DNA of 64,000 bases from Oscillospiraceae bacterium. GTDB lineage: Bacteria; Bacillota; Clostridia; Oscillospirales; Oscillospiraceae. Under the pieces are notes generated by a model, which did not search any database, was not told the origin of the DNA, and was given only the letters and a program-made list of their open reading frames with translations. Shown piece after piece: positions 51,001-64,000 of this stretch (its first letter is position 1; every line of letters begins with the position of its first letter). The stretch spans positions 1 through 64,000 of the forward strand of contig CACWLG010000008.1 in the NCBI GenBank assembly GCA_902761635.1, read 5' to 3'. The position numbers and the translations under genes were made by a program.

Positions 51001-51447
51001 GACGCCGATCCGCTTGCCGTTGAAGGTGGCAAGATTATCCGCCGTGATCTCACGGTTCTCCGCGTCGATATAAATATAGTAGGCCTCCGAGCCCATGGGC
51101 AGATCCGGGAAGGACATGAACTCCGTCCTCTCCGGCTTATAGGAGACGTCGCTCAGCAGGTCGATTTCTCCGTTTTTCAGCATCTGGAACAGGTTCGACC
51201 AGCTGTCCTCCACATATTCATAAGTCCAGCCCGTATACGCGGAGATCTTTTCCTGGTATTCGACGTCTACGCCGCAGCGTCTTCCGAACTCATCCCAATA
51301 GCAGAAGGAGGAATCATACCAGCCGACACGCACGACCTTCTGATTCGATTCCTGTGCATATGCCGCGGCAGGGATGCTCAGAGTGATGATGACGATCACA
51401 CACAGAACAGAGGCTAAAAACCTCCTCAAACTTCGTTTTCCTCCCAT
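48043..51447 (-). CDS. Tandem solute-binding domains, three PAS-like domains and active GGDEF (diguanylate cyclase)
   Basis: The product is about 1134 residues. A signal peptide is followed by two SBP_bac_3-type domains (VVRVGWYDSSFCYWDEFG, then IRIGYRDDCLPFC), a helix near 515-540, a PAS domain (~555-690, LLDNMPGMNFTKD and CQDMTDM), two further PAS-like modules (~715-835, ~850-965) and a GGDEF domain with intact RIGGDEFVAVI (1059-1063). There is no EAL domain. It should make c-di-GMP. The ATG at 51447 (MGGKRSLRRF) follows GAGGGG; an in-frame ATG nine codons upstream is possible. It is the first gene of the minus-strand array. Confidence 0.9.
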   Translation of the reverse strand: MGGKRSLRRFLASVLCVIVIITLSIPAAAYAQESNQKVVRVGWYDSSFCYWDEFGRRCGVDVEYQEKISAYTGWTYEYVEDSWSNLFQMLKNGEIDLLSDVSYKPERTEFMSFPDLPMGSEAYYIYIDAENREITADNLATFNGKRIGVNVGSIQEGFLEDWADRNGLNIEIVPMDLGEAESLDKLTRGEIDGYTTVYSFGSEQKIVPVSRVGASDYYYAVNKSRPDLLAELNMALSGIQDEDPDFRQRIRENNSYNTNTNIFLTPGQEDWLKTHGPIRIGYRDDCLPFCDADKQTGKLTGALGDYLTHAANHLRRYDIQFEPHPYASTESALNAMRAGEIDCVFPVNLSSHDAAAMDVRVTAPAMKTEMNAVMRSSDQNRLSRDSRTTFAIHTDDLNIETFIMEKYPASVRKNYGDGRSCFAAVASGDADCILVSAYRMPAAEEIIAKSRLFSVPTGETMPLSFAVNRADRELYFILNKTAVTTDSDDMDSALASYMHADQNVSLTQVLKDNWRAVMLVMIAVFTVIIVLLLQKLKAERTANEQKRLLEEAEKIAELKQTIASLLDNMPGMNFTKDAKTGVYLACNRDFARYAHKEKPEEVIGLTAAQIFDEKTAAKFDEEDKIALSMDTPYIFVEDVPDANGNRHQLQTTKLKYMDASGRQCVLGICQDMTDMVRIRREIATSKEAYEKARRTGIIYTHIAQTLARSYTDLYYVNLQTEEYIEYRTNDEHNALTEARRGWHFFEECQIEVNEFVYPDDRAKFAKAMDRKTLLAALEHNNTFMMQYRLISDHGPTYVTMKVSRMEDDERFIIIGIADVDEEVRQRLAMERVKEEQLAYARLRALFGDFLSLYSIVPETGQYHEYSATNSFKDLASPREGTDFFADSREQIRIVIYPEDQNRLLEVLTKENVLAEIERHGVFSVSYRLMLEGKPRYVQLRAAIIEEKEGPRMIVGISDIDAHVRQEEEYERRLAQAQREANLDVLTGVKNRHAYLETEERLDSQIAEHRVSDFAIVILDVNDLKKINDTVGHKAGDLYLRDACRIICGIFKHSPVFRIGGDEFVAVIQGADYECIEELIGKMKDHNTKAIQTGGIVIACGVSKYDGDASVALVFDRADQKMYENKSELKDRQTG

Positions 51448-51555
51448 GTTCAGTACCGTCCCCTCATGATCCATATGTCAGCAGCCATATCACCGTTTAT
51501 CCCGCTGCCTGTTTTATCGGCTTTTTTACATACTCGCGCTTGATTATTTACAGTT

Positions 51556-51584
51556 ATTGTATCACGCTTTTCATCAAAAAACAA
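51556..51584 (-). promoter_or_regulatory. Promoter of the PAS-GGDEF gene
   Basis: TTGTTT (51579-51584) and TACAAT (51556-51561) are spaced by 17 bases, with TG one base before the -10. The leader is about 100 bases. The surrounding stretch 51448-51667 has no convincing gene. Confidence 0.6.
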
Positions 51585-51667
51585 CAAAAACTCCCAAATT
51601 CTCACGCGCTTTTCCTCCTTTGTTTCGTACATTTTGATAAGGAGCAGGCGTCAATGCGCAGCAAGAT

Positions 51668-51701
51668 GCCCGCCGGGTGCTGTGGTCAGCACCCGGCGGG
51701 C
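51668..51701 (-). terminator. Hairpin after asnB
   Basis: GCCCGCCGGGTGCTG pairs perfectly with CAGCACCCGGCGGGC (15 bases, four-base loop), about 80 bases past the asnB stop. The following U tract is weak (ATCTTG), so termination efficiency is uncertain. Confidence 0.65.
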
Positions 51702-51782
51702 CGCGTTATTTAACATATATAACAGAAACAGGATCGCTTGATTCTCCAAACGCGGTTTCCCTGCCTTTTTCTCCGTTCGCGC

Positions 51783-53366
51783 TCAGGTCCCGCTCGCGCC
51801 GTAGTTTGCCAGGACGCGGGCGGAGGGATCGTTCACATTGCAGCCAGGCCAGCTCTTGTTCGGCATCCAGAAGTCCGCGATCATCTCCGCCTGTCCTGGA
51901 TAGTATTTCTCGAAGATTTCGCGGTACAGCAGGCTCTCCTTGGTAAAGGGGCGGCCATGCTCATAGGCCATCCGCCTGCGTTCAAATTCCTCGTCGGTGT
52001 AAAGGCTCTCGGCATAGGCCTTCAGATCGTCCACCATGGAGTGGCCCACCGCGTCCGAGAAGGCTGCCTTCTGCCGCCAAAGGATCTCGTCCGGCAGCAG
52101 ATGGTCCTTTTCAAACGCACGGCGCAGCAGGTATTTTCCCATGTTGTAACGGTTCATCTTGAGGCCCGGGTCGATGGACATGACATATTTTACAAACTCC
52201 AGGTCGCCGAAGGGAACGCGGGCTTCCAGAGAGTTTACCGAAATGCATCGGTCAGCGCGCAGCACGTCGTACATGTGGATTTCGTCGATGCGCTTTTTCG
52301 CCTCCCGCTGAAATTCCTCGGAGCTCGGAGCAAAGTCCGTGTACTTGTAGCCGAAGAGCTCATCGCTGATTTCACCGGTCAGCAGCACTCGCACGTCCGT
52401 CTGTTCATGGATCGCCTTGCAGCAGAGGTACATGCCCATGCTGGCCCGGATCGTGGTGATGTCCCAGGTGCCGAGGGCGGCGATGACCTCCTCCAGAGAG
52501 TCCAGCACCTGCTGTCGGGTCATGTACACCTCGGTGTGCTCGGCCCCGATGTAGTCCGCCGCCGTGCGGGCGTACTTGAGGTCGATGGCGTCCACATCCA
52601 TGCCGATGGCAAAGGTGCGTACATGCCTGCCGAGGATCTTGGCGGAGATGGCGCACACGAGGCTGGAGTCCAGCCCGCCGGAAAGCAGGAAGCCCAGGGG
52701 CGCGTCCGCGTCCAGGCGCTTGTCCACGCCGAGGATCAGCTTTTCCCGGATCCCCGCGCAGATTTCGTCCAGGTCCCCGTCAATGTAGGAATCGACGGTG
52801 GTGAGATCGGCATAGCGGACAAACCGTCCATCCTTCCAGTAGTGTCCCGGCGGGAAGGGCTTGATCTCTTTGCAGAGTCCCACCAGGTTCTTGGCCTCAC
52901 TGGCAAAGACCATGCTGCCGTCGGAGAGCTCTCCATAAAACAGCGGGCGAATGCCGATCGGGTCACGGGCGGCGATGAAGCTGTCCGTTTCGGCATCATA
53001 GAGGATCATGGCAAACTCCGCGTCCAGCTTTGCGAACATCTCCACGCCGTACCTGTGATAGAGCGGCAGGATGATCTCGCAGTCGGAATCGCTCTGAAAG
53101 ACGTATCCCTCATCCTCCAGCTCCTTTTTAAGCGGGCGGAAGAGATACAGCTCGCCGTTGCAGACGCACATATCGCCCTTGAGGTGAAACGGCTGCATCC
53201 CCTCCTCATGCAGGCCCATGATGGCGAGACGGTGGAAGCAGAGATACCCTTCCCCGGCCTGCTCCACGCGGCTCATATCCGGGCCGCGGGAAACGGTGCG
53301 CTCAAAAAACGGCAGGAATTGCTCCGGCGTCAACGTGCCGGACGTAAAGCCCATAATCGAACACAT
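51783..53366 (-). CDS. asnB: Asparagine synthase (glutamine-hydrolysing)
   Basis: The 527-residue protein starts MCSIMGF, giving catalytic Cys2 of the class II glutaminase domain, with CNGELYLFRPLKKEL and SDCEIILPLYHRYG. The synthetase domain has the ATP-pyrophosphatase loop LLSGGLDSSLVCAI and ends in a conserved helical region. It transfers glutamine amide nitrogen to aspartate using ATP. It starts 13 bases after glmS behind GAGGAGAATC, so the two glutamine amidotransferases form one operon. Confidence 0.95.
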   Translation of the reverse strand: MCSIMGFTSGTLTPEQFLPFFERTVSRGPDMSRVEQAGEGYLCFHRLAIMGLHEEGMQPFHLKGDMCVCNGELYLFRPLKKELEDEGYVFQSDSDCEIILPLYHRYGVEMFAKLDAEFAMILYDAETDSFIAARDPIGIRPLFYGELSDGSMVFASEAKNLVGLCKEIKPFPPGHYWKDGRFVRYADLTTVDSYIDGDLDEICAGIREKLILGVDKRLDADAPLGFLLSGGLDSSLVCAISAKILGRHVRTFAIGMDVDAIDLKYARTAADYIGAEHTEVYMTRQQVLDSLEEVIAALGTWDITTIRASMGMYLCCKAIHEQTDVRVLLTGEISDELFGYKYTDFAPSSEEFQREAKKRIDEIHMYDVLRADRCISVNSLEARVPFGDLEFVKYVMSIDPGLKMNRYNMGKYLLRRAFEKDHLLPDEILWRQKAAFSDAVGHSMVDDLKAYAESLYTDEEFERRRMAYEHGRPFTKESLLYREIFEKYYPGQAEMIADFWMPNKSWPGCNVNDPSARVLANYGASGT

Positions 53367-53379
53367 GATGATTCTCCTC

Positions 53380-55203
53380 TCACTCCACTGTCACGGATTT
53401 TGCCAGGTTCTTCGGCTTGTCGATATCGCAGCCCTTTTCTTTTGCCGCATAGTAGGCCAAAAGCTGAAGCGGAACGACCGCGAGCGCTGCCGAAAACACC
53501 GTCTCCACGCGCGGGATGAAAACCACATCGTCCGCCTGGGAGACGATTTTTTTATTGCCTTTGAAGGACAGCGCCAGTACCTTTGCCCCGCGGGCCTTGA
53601 CCTCCACGATATTGGAGAGCGTTTTATCCATAAGCGCTTCGTTGCAGCAGACGGCAATGACCGGCTGGTTTTCCTCGATGAGGGCGATGGTGCCGTGCTT
53701 GAGCTCCCCGGCCGCGTAGGACTCCGCGTGGAGGTAAGAGATCTCCTTCATCTTGAGTGCGCCCTCCAGCGCCACGGCATAGTCCGTATTGCGCCCGATG
53801 AAGAAGAGCGAGCGGCTGGAATAGCGGCTGGCAAGCTTCGGGAGCTGCCAGTTCATGTCGATGGTCTGCTGGATGTGCCGCGGCAGATGCTGAAGCTCCT
53901 TTACAAGCGCGGCGTAGCTCTCCGCGTCGATGCGCCCGAGCTTCTCGGCGACGTAGAGTGCGAAGAGATACAGGACCGTGAGCTGCGTGGTGTAGCCCTT
54001 GGTGGTGGCAACGGCGATCTCCGGCCCTGCGAAGGTATAGAGCGTGAGATCCGCGAGCTTGGCGATGGAGCTGCCCACTACGTTTACAATGCCGATCACC
54101 TTCGCTCCGCGCGCTTTGCACTCGCGGAGCGCTGCAATGGTGTCCGCCGTCTCGCCGGACTGGGAGATCACCAGCACAAGCGTGTGTTCATCCACCATGG
54201 GATCAGAGTAGCGCAGCTCGCTGGCAAGCTCCACCTGCACCGGGATGCGGCACAGGCGCTCAATGGCGTAGCGGCCCGAGCAGCCGGCATAATAGGCCGA
54301 ACCGCAGGCGGTGATGATGATCTTGCTGACGCCCTTGAGTTCCTCCGCGCTCAGTTCAAAGCCGTCAAGCTGTACACGGCCTTCGTGAATGCGCGGGGCC
54401 AGGGCGGCTTTGACGGCGGCGGGCTGCTCCATGATCTCCTTGAGCATGAAGTGCTCATACCCACCCTTTTCCGCAGCTTCCACACTCCAGGTCACGCGGC
54501 TGATGGGTTTTTTCAGCTCCCGCCCGGTGCAGTCGCAGACCGTGATGCTCTCCGGCGTGAGCTTTGCAAACTCCCCATCCTCCAGATAGATGACATTTTT
54601 CGTGTGGGATACCAGCGCCGTCACGTCCGAGGCGAAGTAGTTCTCCCCTACGCCGACGCCGAGGATCAGCGGGCTTGCCTCGCGCACGACATAGAGGGCG
54701 TCCGGCGTGTCGGTGCAGACGATGCCGAGGGCGTAAGACCCCTCCAGCCGCGCGGCGGTCTTCATGACGGCAGCCTTGATGTCACCCTCATAGTAGAGCT
54801 CCAGAAGGTGGACGATGGTCTCCGTGTCCGTCTCGCTTTGAAAGACATAGCCGTCCCGCATGAGCTCCCTGCGAAGCTCCAGATAGTTTTCAATGATCCC
54901 GTTGTGCACCACGGCGAAGCGCCCGTCGTTTGACAGGTGCGGATGGGCATTCAGATCCGTCGGCGCGCCGTGTGTCGCCCAGCGGGTGTGGCCGATCCCG
55001 GCAAAACCAGGCGCCAAAGCGCCGTCCTCCGTCTTTTCGCGCAGCTTGGCGATACGTCCGCTGACCTTCTCCACCTGGATTTGCTCACCGTTCAATACAG
55101 CGATCCCGGCAGAGTCATAGCCCCGGTATTCCAATCTTTCCAATCCCGCGAGCAGCACGGGCGCCGCAGCGCGCGCTCCGGTAAATCCAACGATTCCGCA
55201 CAT
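53380..55203 (-). CDS. glmS: Glutamine-fructose-6-phosphate aminotransferase
   Basis: The 607-residue protein starts [20 protein letters not shown] (catalytic Cys2), continues through [17 protein letters not shown] and [11 protein letters not shown], then has two SIS domains ([37 protein letters not shown]) and ends [11 protein letters not shown]. It makes glucosamine-6-phosphate for peptidoglycan. The ATG at 55203 follows AGGGGAATC; upstream in-frame codons run into a repeat and are not coding. No glmS ribozyme core is visible in the leader. Confidence 0.97.
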   Translation of the reverse strand: MCGIVGFTGARAAAPVLLAGLERLEYRGYDSAGIAVLNGEQIQVEKVSGRIAKLREKTEDGALAPGFAGIGHTRWATHGAPTDLNAHPHLSNDGRFAVVHNGIIENYLELRRELMRDGYVFQSETDTETIVHLLELYYEGDIKAAVMKTAARLEGSYALGIVCTDTPDALYVVREASPLILGVGVGENYFASDVTALVSHTKNVIYLEDGEFAKLTPESITVCDCTGRELKKPISRVTWSVEAAEKGGYEHFMLKEIMEQPAAVKAALAPRIHEGRVQLDGFELSAEELKGVSKIIITACGSAYYAGCSGRYAIERLCRIPVQVELASELRYSDPMVDEHTLVLVISQSGETADTIAALRECKARGAKVIGIVNVVGSSIAKLADLTLYTFAGPEIAVATTKGYTTQLTVLYLFALYVAEKLGRIDAESYAALVKELQHLPRHIQQTIDMNWQLPKLASRYSSRSLFFIGRNTDYAVALEGALKMKEISYLHAESYAAGELKHGTIALIEENQPVIAVCCNEALMDKTLSNIVEVKARGAKVLALSFKGNKKIVSQADDVVFIPRVETVFSAALAVVPLQLLAYYAAKEKGCDIDKPKNLAKSVTVE

Positions 55204-55236
55204 GATGATTCCCCTTTTTCTATACGTCTGTCGCAG

Positions 55237-55258
55237 GGGTCGATCCCCAGATCGACCC
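55237..55258 (-). other. Hairpin in the glmS leader
   Basis: GGGTCGATC and GATCGACCC form a perfect nine-base stem with a four-base loop, 34 bases before the glmS start. There is no T-run, so it is not an intrinsic terminator. It could stabilise or regulate the message. Confidence 0.4.
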
Positions 55259-55275
55259 GAACTCCGGCTCATTAT

Positions 55276-55385
55276 GGCAATACCGCATAATTCGGCAAGA
55301 GCAGATCCTGAGAAAATTTGGGTTCTGATAAAGGCACTTTTTCGCAGATGTACTTTGTGTACCTCAAGAAAAACGTAACATTTCG
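55276..55385. repeat. Interspersed repeat, copy 2, with inverted core relative to copy 1
   Basis: The left arm starts GGCAATACCGCATAATTCGG and matches copy 1 (30245) through AAAATTTG and CACTTTTTC. The core 55342-55368 is the exact reverse complement of copy 1 positions 30311-30337, with identity extending into the adjoining A-run. So the arm is in the same orientation but the core is flipped. It lies between glmS and glnN. Confidence 0.7.
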
Positions 55386-55386
55386 T

Positions 55387-55404
55387 GCCGATGAGGGCAT
55401 CGGC
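55387..55404. repeat. Short palindrome next to repeat copy 2
   Basis: GCCGATG and CATCGGC pair across AGGG, 11 bases beyond the glnN stop. GC-rich palindromes of this style are common between genes in gut Clostridia (general impression, not checked). It may help end the glnN transcript. Confidence 0.4.
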
Positions 55405-55414
55405 CCCTACGGGC

Positions 55415-57508
55415 TCAAAGCGCAAACAGAATTTCTCCGTAAGTCGGGAAGGGCCAGTATTCCTTCGCCGTCATGACCTCCGCCTCATCTGCCACAGCGC
55501 GAAGCTCCGCCATCTTCGGCAGCAGCTTATCCCGGATCGCCTCCGACAGCGCGGTGATCTCGTTTACGGTAGAGAGCTTTACAAGCGTACCCTCCAGCTC
55601 CTCCACGCTCTTTTCGATCTGATCGGAGAGCATGGAGAGCTTTTCCACAAGCTCCGTCTCATAGGCGCAGGGCAGCGTCGGCACGAGCGCGCGCTTCTTG
55701 CCCGCGCCCTCCGCCACAGCCGCGCAGTACCTCGACACAGCAGGCAGGATCTCCTTGCGCGTCATCTCCGCCATGGTGTTGGCCTCGATGGCAATGGTCT
55801 TGCAGTAGTTTTCCAGCATGATCTCATACCGGGAGCGCAGCTCCGTTTCGGAATAAACCTTCTGTCTGAGCAGCATCTCCATATTTTTGGGCTCCAGCAG
55901 GGCCTTCATGGCGTCGGGCGTGGTGCGCAGGTTGTGAAGTCCCCGCACCTTTGTCGCCTCCTCGATCCAGGCGTCGTCATAGCCGTTGCCGTTGAAGAGG
56001 ATGCGCTTGTGGGCCTTCAGGCTCCCGATCAGCAGGGCATGAAGCGTCGCGTCAAAGTCCGTGCTCGCTTCAAGCGCATCGGCAAACCTCCGCAGGGTGT
56101 CCGCCACGGCGGCGTTGAGCATGATGTTGGCGCAGGCGATGGAGTTTGACGAGCCCACCATGCGGAATTCAAACTTGTTGCCCGTAAAGGCGAAGGGTGA
56201 GGTGCGGTTGCGGTCGGTGGTATCGCGCAGGAAGTGCGGCAGGGTCAGCACGCCCAGCATCATCTCGGACCGCGCAGTCCCGGCGTAGGGTTCCTCCTTC
56301 TCAAGTGCCTCCAGCACCGCCGTGAGCTCGTCCCCGAGGAAGACTGACACCACGGCGGGCGGCGCTTCGTTTGCCCCGAGACGGTGGTCGTTTCCGGCAG
56401 TGGCGACGCTTGCCCGCAGGAGATCGGCGTATTCGTCCACGGCTTCGATGACCGCAATGAGAAACAGCAGGAACTGCGCGTTCTCGTAGGGAGATTCGCC
56501 CGGGGAGAGAAGGTTCACGCCCGTGTCGGTGGCAATGGACCAGTTGTTGTGCTTACCGGAGCCGTTTACGCCCGCAAAGGGTTTTTCATGCAGGAGACAC
56601 ATCAGACCGTGCCTCTCGGCGACCTTCTGCATGATCTCCATGGTGAGCTGGTTATGGTCGGTTGCGATATTGGTAGTGGAGTAGATGGGCGCCAGCTCAT
56701 GCTGGCAGGGGGCGACTTCGTTGTGCTCGGTCTTTGCGAGGATGCCGAGCTTCCAAAGCTCCTCGTTCAAGTCCTCCATGTACGCCTGCACCCGCGGCTT
56801 GATGACGCCGAAGTAGTGGTCGTCCAGCTCCTGTCCCTTGGGCGGCTTTGCGCCGAAGAGCGTCCGCCCGGTGTAGATGAGGTCGCGGCGTTTTTTATAG
56901 AGCTCGCGGTCTACAAGGAAATATTCCTGCTCCGGCCCGACCGAGCAGGTGACGTGGGTAACATCGTTGTTTCCGAAAAGCCGCAGGATGCGCAGCGCTT
57001 CCCGGTTCAGCGCCTCCATGGACCTGAGCAGCGGGGTCTTTTTATCCAGGGCTTCGCCGCCGTAGGAGCAGAAGGCCGTCGGGATGCACAGGACCTTGCC
57101 CTTGATGAAGGCATAGGAGGTGGGGTCCCAGGCGGTGTAGCCTCTCGCCTCAAAGGTGGCGCGCAGGCCGCCGGAGGGGAAGGAGCTGGCGTCCGGTTCT
57201 CCACGTATGAGCTCTTTGCCGGAAAACTCCATGATGACGCCGCCGTCGGGAGCCGGGGAGATAAAGCCGTCATGCTTTTCCGCCGTGACGCCGGTGAGAG
57301 GCTGGAACCAGTGGGTAAAGTGTGTGGCGCCATGCTCCACAGCCCAGTCGCGCATGCTGGTCGCAACGGCGTTTGCCACCTTGGGATCAAGCGGCTGGCC
57401 CTTCTTCATGGTCTGCTTCATGGCATGGTAGACCTCGCCGGAGAGGCGGGCCTTCATGGTGCGGTCGTCAAAAACAAGACTGCCGAAGGTTTCCGGTACG
57501 GATTTCAT
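55415..57508 (-). CDS. glnN: Glutamine synthetase type III
   Basis: The 697-residue protein has the size and motifs of GSIII: an N-terminal region ([20 protein letters not shown]), [67 protein letters not shown] and a long helical C-terminus. GSIII makes glutamine from glutamate, ammonia and ATP as a dodecamer. The start at 57508 follows AAAGGGTGA. It has its own promoter and an attenuator leader (57538-57594) fitting ANTAR control. Confidence 0.96.
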   Translation of the reverse strand: MKSVPETFGSLVFDDRTMKARLSGEVYHAMKQTMKKGQPLDPKVANAVATSMRDWAVEHGATHFTHWFQPLTGVTAEKHDGFISPAPDGGVIMEFSGKELIRGEPDASSFPSGGLRATFEARGYTAWDPTSYAFIKGKVLCIPTAFCSYGGEALDKKTPLLRSMEALNREALRILRLFGNNDVTHVTCSVGPEQEYFLVDRELYKKRRDLIYTGRTLFGAKPPKGQELDDHYFGVIKPRVQAYMEDLNEELWKLGILAKTEHNEVAPCQHELAPIYSTTNIATDHNQLTMEIMQKVAERHGLMCLLHEKPFAGVNGSGKHNNWSIATDTGVNLLSPGESPYENAQFLLFLIAVIEAVDEYADLLRASVATAGNDHRLGANEAPPAVVSVFLGDELTAVLEALEKEEPYAGTARSEMMLGVLTLPHFLRDTTDRNRTSPFAFTGNKFEFRMVGSSNSIACANIMLNAAVADTLRRFADALEASTDFDATLHALLIGSLKAHKRILFNGNGYDDAWIEEATKVRGLHNLRTTPDAMKALLEPKNMEMLLRQKVYSETELRSRYEIMLENYCKTIAIEANTMAEMTRKEILPAVSRYCAAVAEGAGKKRALVPTLPCAYETELVEKLSMLSDQIEKSVEELEGTLVKLSTVNEITALSEAIRDKLLPKMAELRAVADEAEVMTAKEYWPFPTYGEILFAL

Positions 57509-57537
57509 TTTGATTCACCCTTTCAAAATTTGAGAAC

Positions 57538-57594
57538 AAAAAAAGAGACAACGATGCACAGGGGGCAGAAAGCCCTCTGAGACGTCGTTGTCTC
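57538..57594 (-). promoter_or_regulatory. glnN leader: hexaloop antiterminator overlapping an intrinsic terminator
   Basis: On the minus strand, GAGACAACGA (57585-57594) pairs with TCGTTGTCTC (57545-57554) and is followed by seven T (57538-57544): an intrinsic terminator inside the leader. The same 5' arm can instead form GAGAC-AACGAC-GTCTC (57579-57594), a small stem with a six-base loop having A at position 1 and G at position 4. Those are the loop features recognised by ANTAR proteins. The two folds exclude each other, so binding would release transcription into glnN. Confidence 0.75.
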
Positions 57595-57606
57595 AAGACG
57601 CTCGCG

Positions 57607-57635
57607 AGTATAGCCCTGTTTGGTGCCTTTGTCAA
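57607..57635 (-). promoter_or_regulatory. glnN promoter
   Basis: TTGACA (57630-57635) and TATACT (57607-57612) are separated by 17 bases. The transcript starts just before the hexaloop hairpin. The -35 is extended as TTGACAAAG, as in the glnA and pyrG promoters nearby. Confidence 0.88.
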
Positions 57636-57664
57636 GTTCATTCAAATTTTTTCACCGATTTGCA

Positions 57665-57693
57665 TTGACAAAGGAATCTCCCGGGTGTTATCT
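57665..57693 (+). promoter_or_regulatory. glnA promoter
   Basis: TTGACA (57665-57670) and TTATCT (57688-57693) are spaced by 17 bases, divergent from the glnN promoter 30 bases away. The roughly 30-base leader has ATTGAAC, as in the pyrG leader, but no terminator. Confidence 0.75.
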
Positions 57694-57731
57694 TTCAGCA
57701 TATTGAACGAATCGGAAAGGAGCCAAGCAGC

Positions 57732-58943
57732 ATGGACTTTACCGAACAGGAAGTACGCCAGTATGTGGAACAGGAGGATGTGCGCTTCATCCGCCTGGCT
57801 TTTTGTGATGTATTCGGAAAACAGAAAAACATCGCCATTCTGCCGACGGAGCTGGAACGCGCCTTTCGGCACGGCATCGCCATAGACGCCTCTGCCATTG
57901 CCGGCTTCGGGGGCGAGGTGCGCTCCGATCTTTTCCTGCACCCCGATCCCGCCACACTCGCCTCCCTGCCCTGGCGTGGCGAAAACGGTCAGGTCGTGCG
58001 TATGTTCTGCGGTGTTGCTCACCCGGACGGGACTACCCTGGAGACGGATTCCCGCGCTCTTCTCAGGAGGGCTGTGGAGCGCGCGGCGAAAAGCGGAATC
58101 TCCTTTGCCTTCGGTACGGAGATGGAGTTTTATCTCTTCAAGACCGACGAGGACGGCGAGGCAACAAAGATCCCCTTTGACCGGGCGGGTTACATGGACA
58201 TTGCCCCCATGGACAAGGGTGAGAATGTACGGCGTGAAATCTGCCTGACGCTCTGTCAGATGGGCATACAGCCGGAGTGCTCCCACCATGAGGAGGGGCC
58301 GGGGCAGAACGAGATCGACTTTCGTTACTCCGATCCGCTGACCGCCGCCGACAACGCCCTGACCTTCCGCGCCGTGGTGGAGGCGATCGTTGCGCGAAAC
58401 GGCCTTGCGGCGGACTTTTCCCCCAAGCCGCTCCCGGATCAGGCGGGAAACGGGATGCACATCAACATCTCTGTGGAAAGCCGCGACAGGCGAGATCTTC
58501 TTCCGCAGGTGATCGCGGGCATCATGGCACACATCCGGGAAATCACCGCCTTTCTCAACCCGACGGAGAACTCCTATCTCCGCCTCGGCAGCAGGAAAGC
58601 GCCGGGCTATCTCTCCTGGTCGAGTGAAAACCGATCTCAGCTCATCCGCATTCCCGCCGCGCCGGGGCTCAACAAGCGTGCCGAGCTGCGCTCCGCCGAT
58701 CCCGGCGTGAACCCCTATCTGGCTTTTGCCCTTCTGATCCTCGCTGGGCTTGACGGCATTGAGGCGGGTTTGCCCCTGCCGCCGAGCGCCGATCTCAACC
58801 TCTTTACAGCGCCGGAGGAAATCCTGCGCGGTTTTGATCGTCTGCCGACCTCTCTTAAAGAGGCAAACGCCCTGGCGCTTCACAGCGACTTTGTCCGGCG
58901 CACTGTTCCCGAGGCGATCATCGCCGCGTACTGCGAGCGGTGA
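57732..58943 (+). CDS. glnA: Glutamine synthetase family protein, short type I-like
   Basis: The 403-residue protein has the type I layout: FIRLAFCDVFGKQKNIAILP and GIAIDASAIAGFGG in the N-terminal beta-grasp, then FGTEMEFYLF, HHEEGPGQNEIDF, GNGMHINIS, SENRSQLIRIP and RAELRSADPGVNPYLAFALL. It is about 40 residues shorter than usual GlnA, and the segment that carries the adenylylated Tyr reads DLNLFTAPEE, with Phe instead. So it is either an ammonia-assimilating GS without that control or a glutamate ligase of related function. AAAGGAG precedes the ATG. It is divergent from glnN. Confidence 0.85.
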   Translation: MDFTEQEVRQYVEQEDVRFIRLAFCDVFGKQKNIAILPTELERAFRHGIAIDASAIAGFGGEVRSDLFLHPDPATLASLPWRGENGQVVRMFCGVAHPDGTTLETDSRALLRRAVERAAKSGISFAFGTEMEFYLFKTDEDGEATKIPFDRAGYMDIAPMDKGENVRREICLTLCQMGIQPECSHHEEGPGQNEIDFRYSDPLTAADNALTFRAVVEAIVARNGLAADFSPKPLPDQAGNGMHINISVESRDRRDLLPQVIAGIMAHIREITAFLNPTENSYLRLGSRKAPGYLSWSSENRSQLIRIPAAPGLNKRAELRSADPGVNPYLAFALLILAGLDGIEAGLPLPPSADLNLFTAPEEILRGFDRLPTSLKEANALALHSDFVRRTVPEAIIAAYCER

Positions 58944-59022
58944 CCCTCTCAGTCACGGCGCTTGCGTGAGACACGCCGTGCCGGCAATCTTGGATCGTCG
59001 CGCGCTTCCCGCGCGTCGCTAT

Positions 59023-59120
59023 GCTCCCCCAGAGGGGGAGCCAAGCCTATGATTTGAACTCAGGCACTTGCCTCCCCCTTTGGGGGAGGTGCCCCAGTGC
59101 GCACACTGGGGCGGAGAGGG
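59023..59120. repeat. Palindromic repeat block upstream of the ANTAR gene
   Basis: Three hairpins follow one another: GCTCCCCC/GGGGGAGC (59023-59041), CCTCCCC/GGGGAGG (59071-59088) and GCCCCAGTG/CACTGGGGC (59091-59112), ending in GGAGAGGG. The arrangement resembles the block at 59815-59874. No coding potential is seen in 58944-59136. It looks like a REP- or MITE-type intergenic repeat. Confidence 0.55.
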
Positions 59121-59136
59121 TATTGGAAAGGAGGGA

Positions 59137-64000
<4,864 letters not shown>

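Noticed and set aside
51450..51632. A possible 60-residue protein upstream of the PAS-GGDEF gene.
   Set aside because: The frame contains the gene's promoter (51556-51584) and has no convincing homology; it is more likely leader sequence.
55204..55280. A glmS ribozyme in the glmS leader.
   Set aside because: The conserved ribozyme core could not be found; only a simple nine-base hairpin is present.

Overview
The window looks like a chromosome segment of a gut-type Clostridia (Firmicutes), most plausibly in or near the Oscillospiraceae. The reasons are high GC for a clostridium, AGGAGG-type ribosome binding sites, a T-box in front of alaS, a CIRCE operator in front of groESL, RNase M5, class III glutamine synthetase and an ANTAR antiterminator protein. 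The family-level placement is inference. No rRNA, tRNA, CRISPR array, phage or transposase gene was seen.

Layout. Positions 1-4.9 kb carry the 5' end of rplS, a two-gene radical SAM pair, an M50 protease and pepD, all on the minus strand. Positions 5.0-10.5 kb hold a minus-strand ABC importer operon: a DUF3798-type binding lipoprotein carrying an apparent deletion, an ATPase, two permeases and a small membrane-anchored protein. Positions 11.0-18.3 kb are housekeeping: rnmV, holA, comEC, a HIT protein, and alaS with its T-box. Positions 18.4-23.4 kb hold groEL-groES, a lipid kinase, a THUMP methyltransferase and a DUF554 protein. Positions 23.5-30.1 kb (plus strand) hold prfC, an FTCD_C protein, a sirtuin and tmk, then mltG and a U32 peptidase, with a small Cys-rich gene on the minus strand. 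Positions 30.2-32.6 kb contain an interspersed repeat, an APH-like kinase and folD.

Positions 32.7-51.5 kb form a 19-kb cyclic-di-GMP island. A plus-strand gene encodes a full amino acid permease fused to GGDEF, REC, a degenerate GGDEF, EAL and a C-terminal PAS-like segment. It faces five minus-strand genes. Four have tandem periplasmic solute-binding domains fused to GGDEF, EAL or PAS modules, and one is a Cache-HAMP-GGDEF protein. Active-site motifs suggest division of labour: intact GGDEF in three proteins, intact EAL in three, and one protein degenerate in both. The sensory parts point to extracellular amino acids or similar small solutes as input.

Positions 51.7-64 kb form a glutamine hub: asnB, glmS, class III glutamine synthetase (glnN), a divergent type I-like glutamine synthetase, an ANTAR-domain regulator, pyrG and the start of gltB. 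The leaders of glnN and of pyrG-gltB each contain a hairpin with a six-base A-N-N-G-N-N loop that is mutually exclusive with an intrinsic terminator. This is the signature expected for ANTAR-controlled antitermination, and the ANTAR gene lies between the two targets. Diverged palindromic repeats lie on both sides of that gene.
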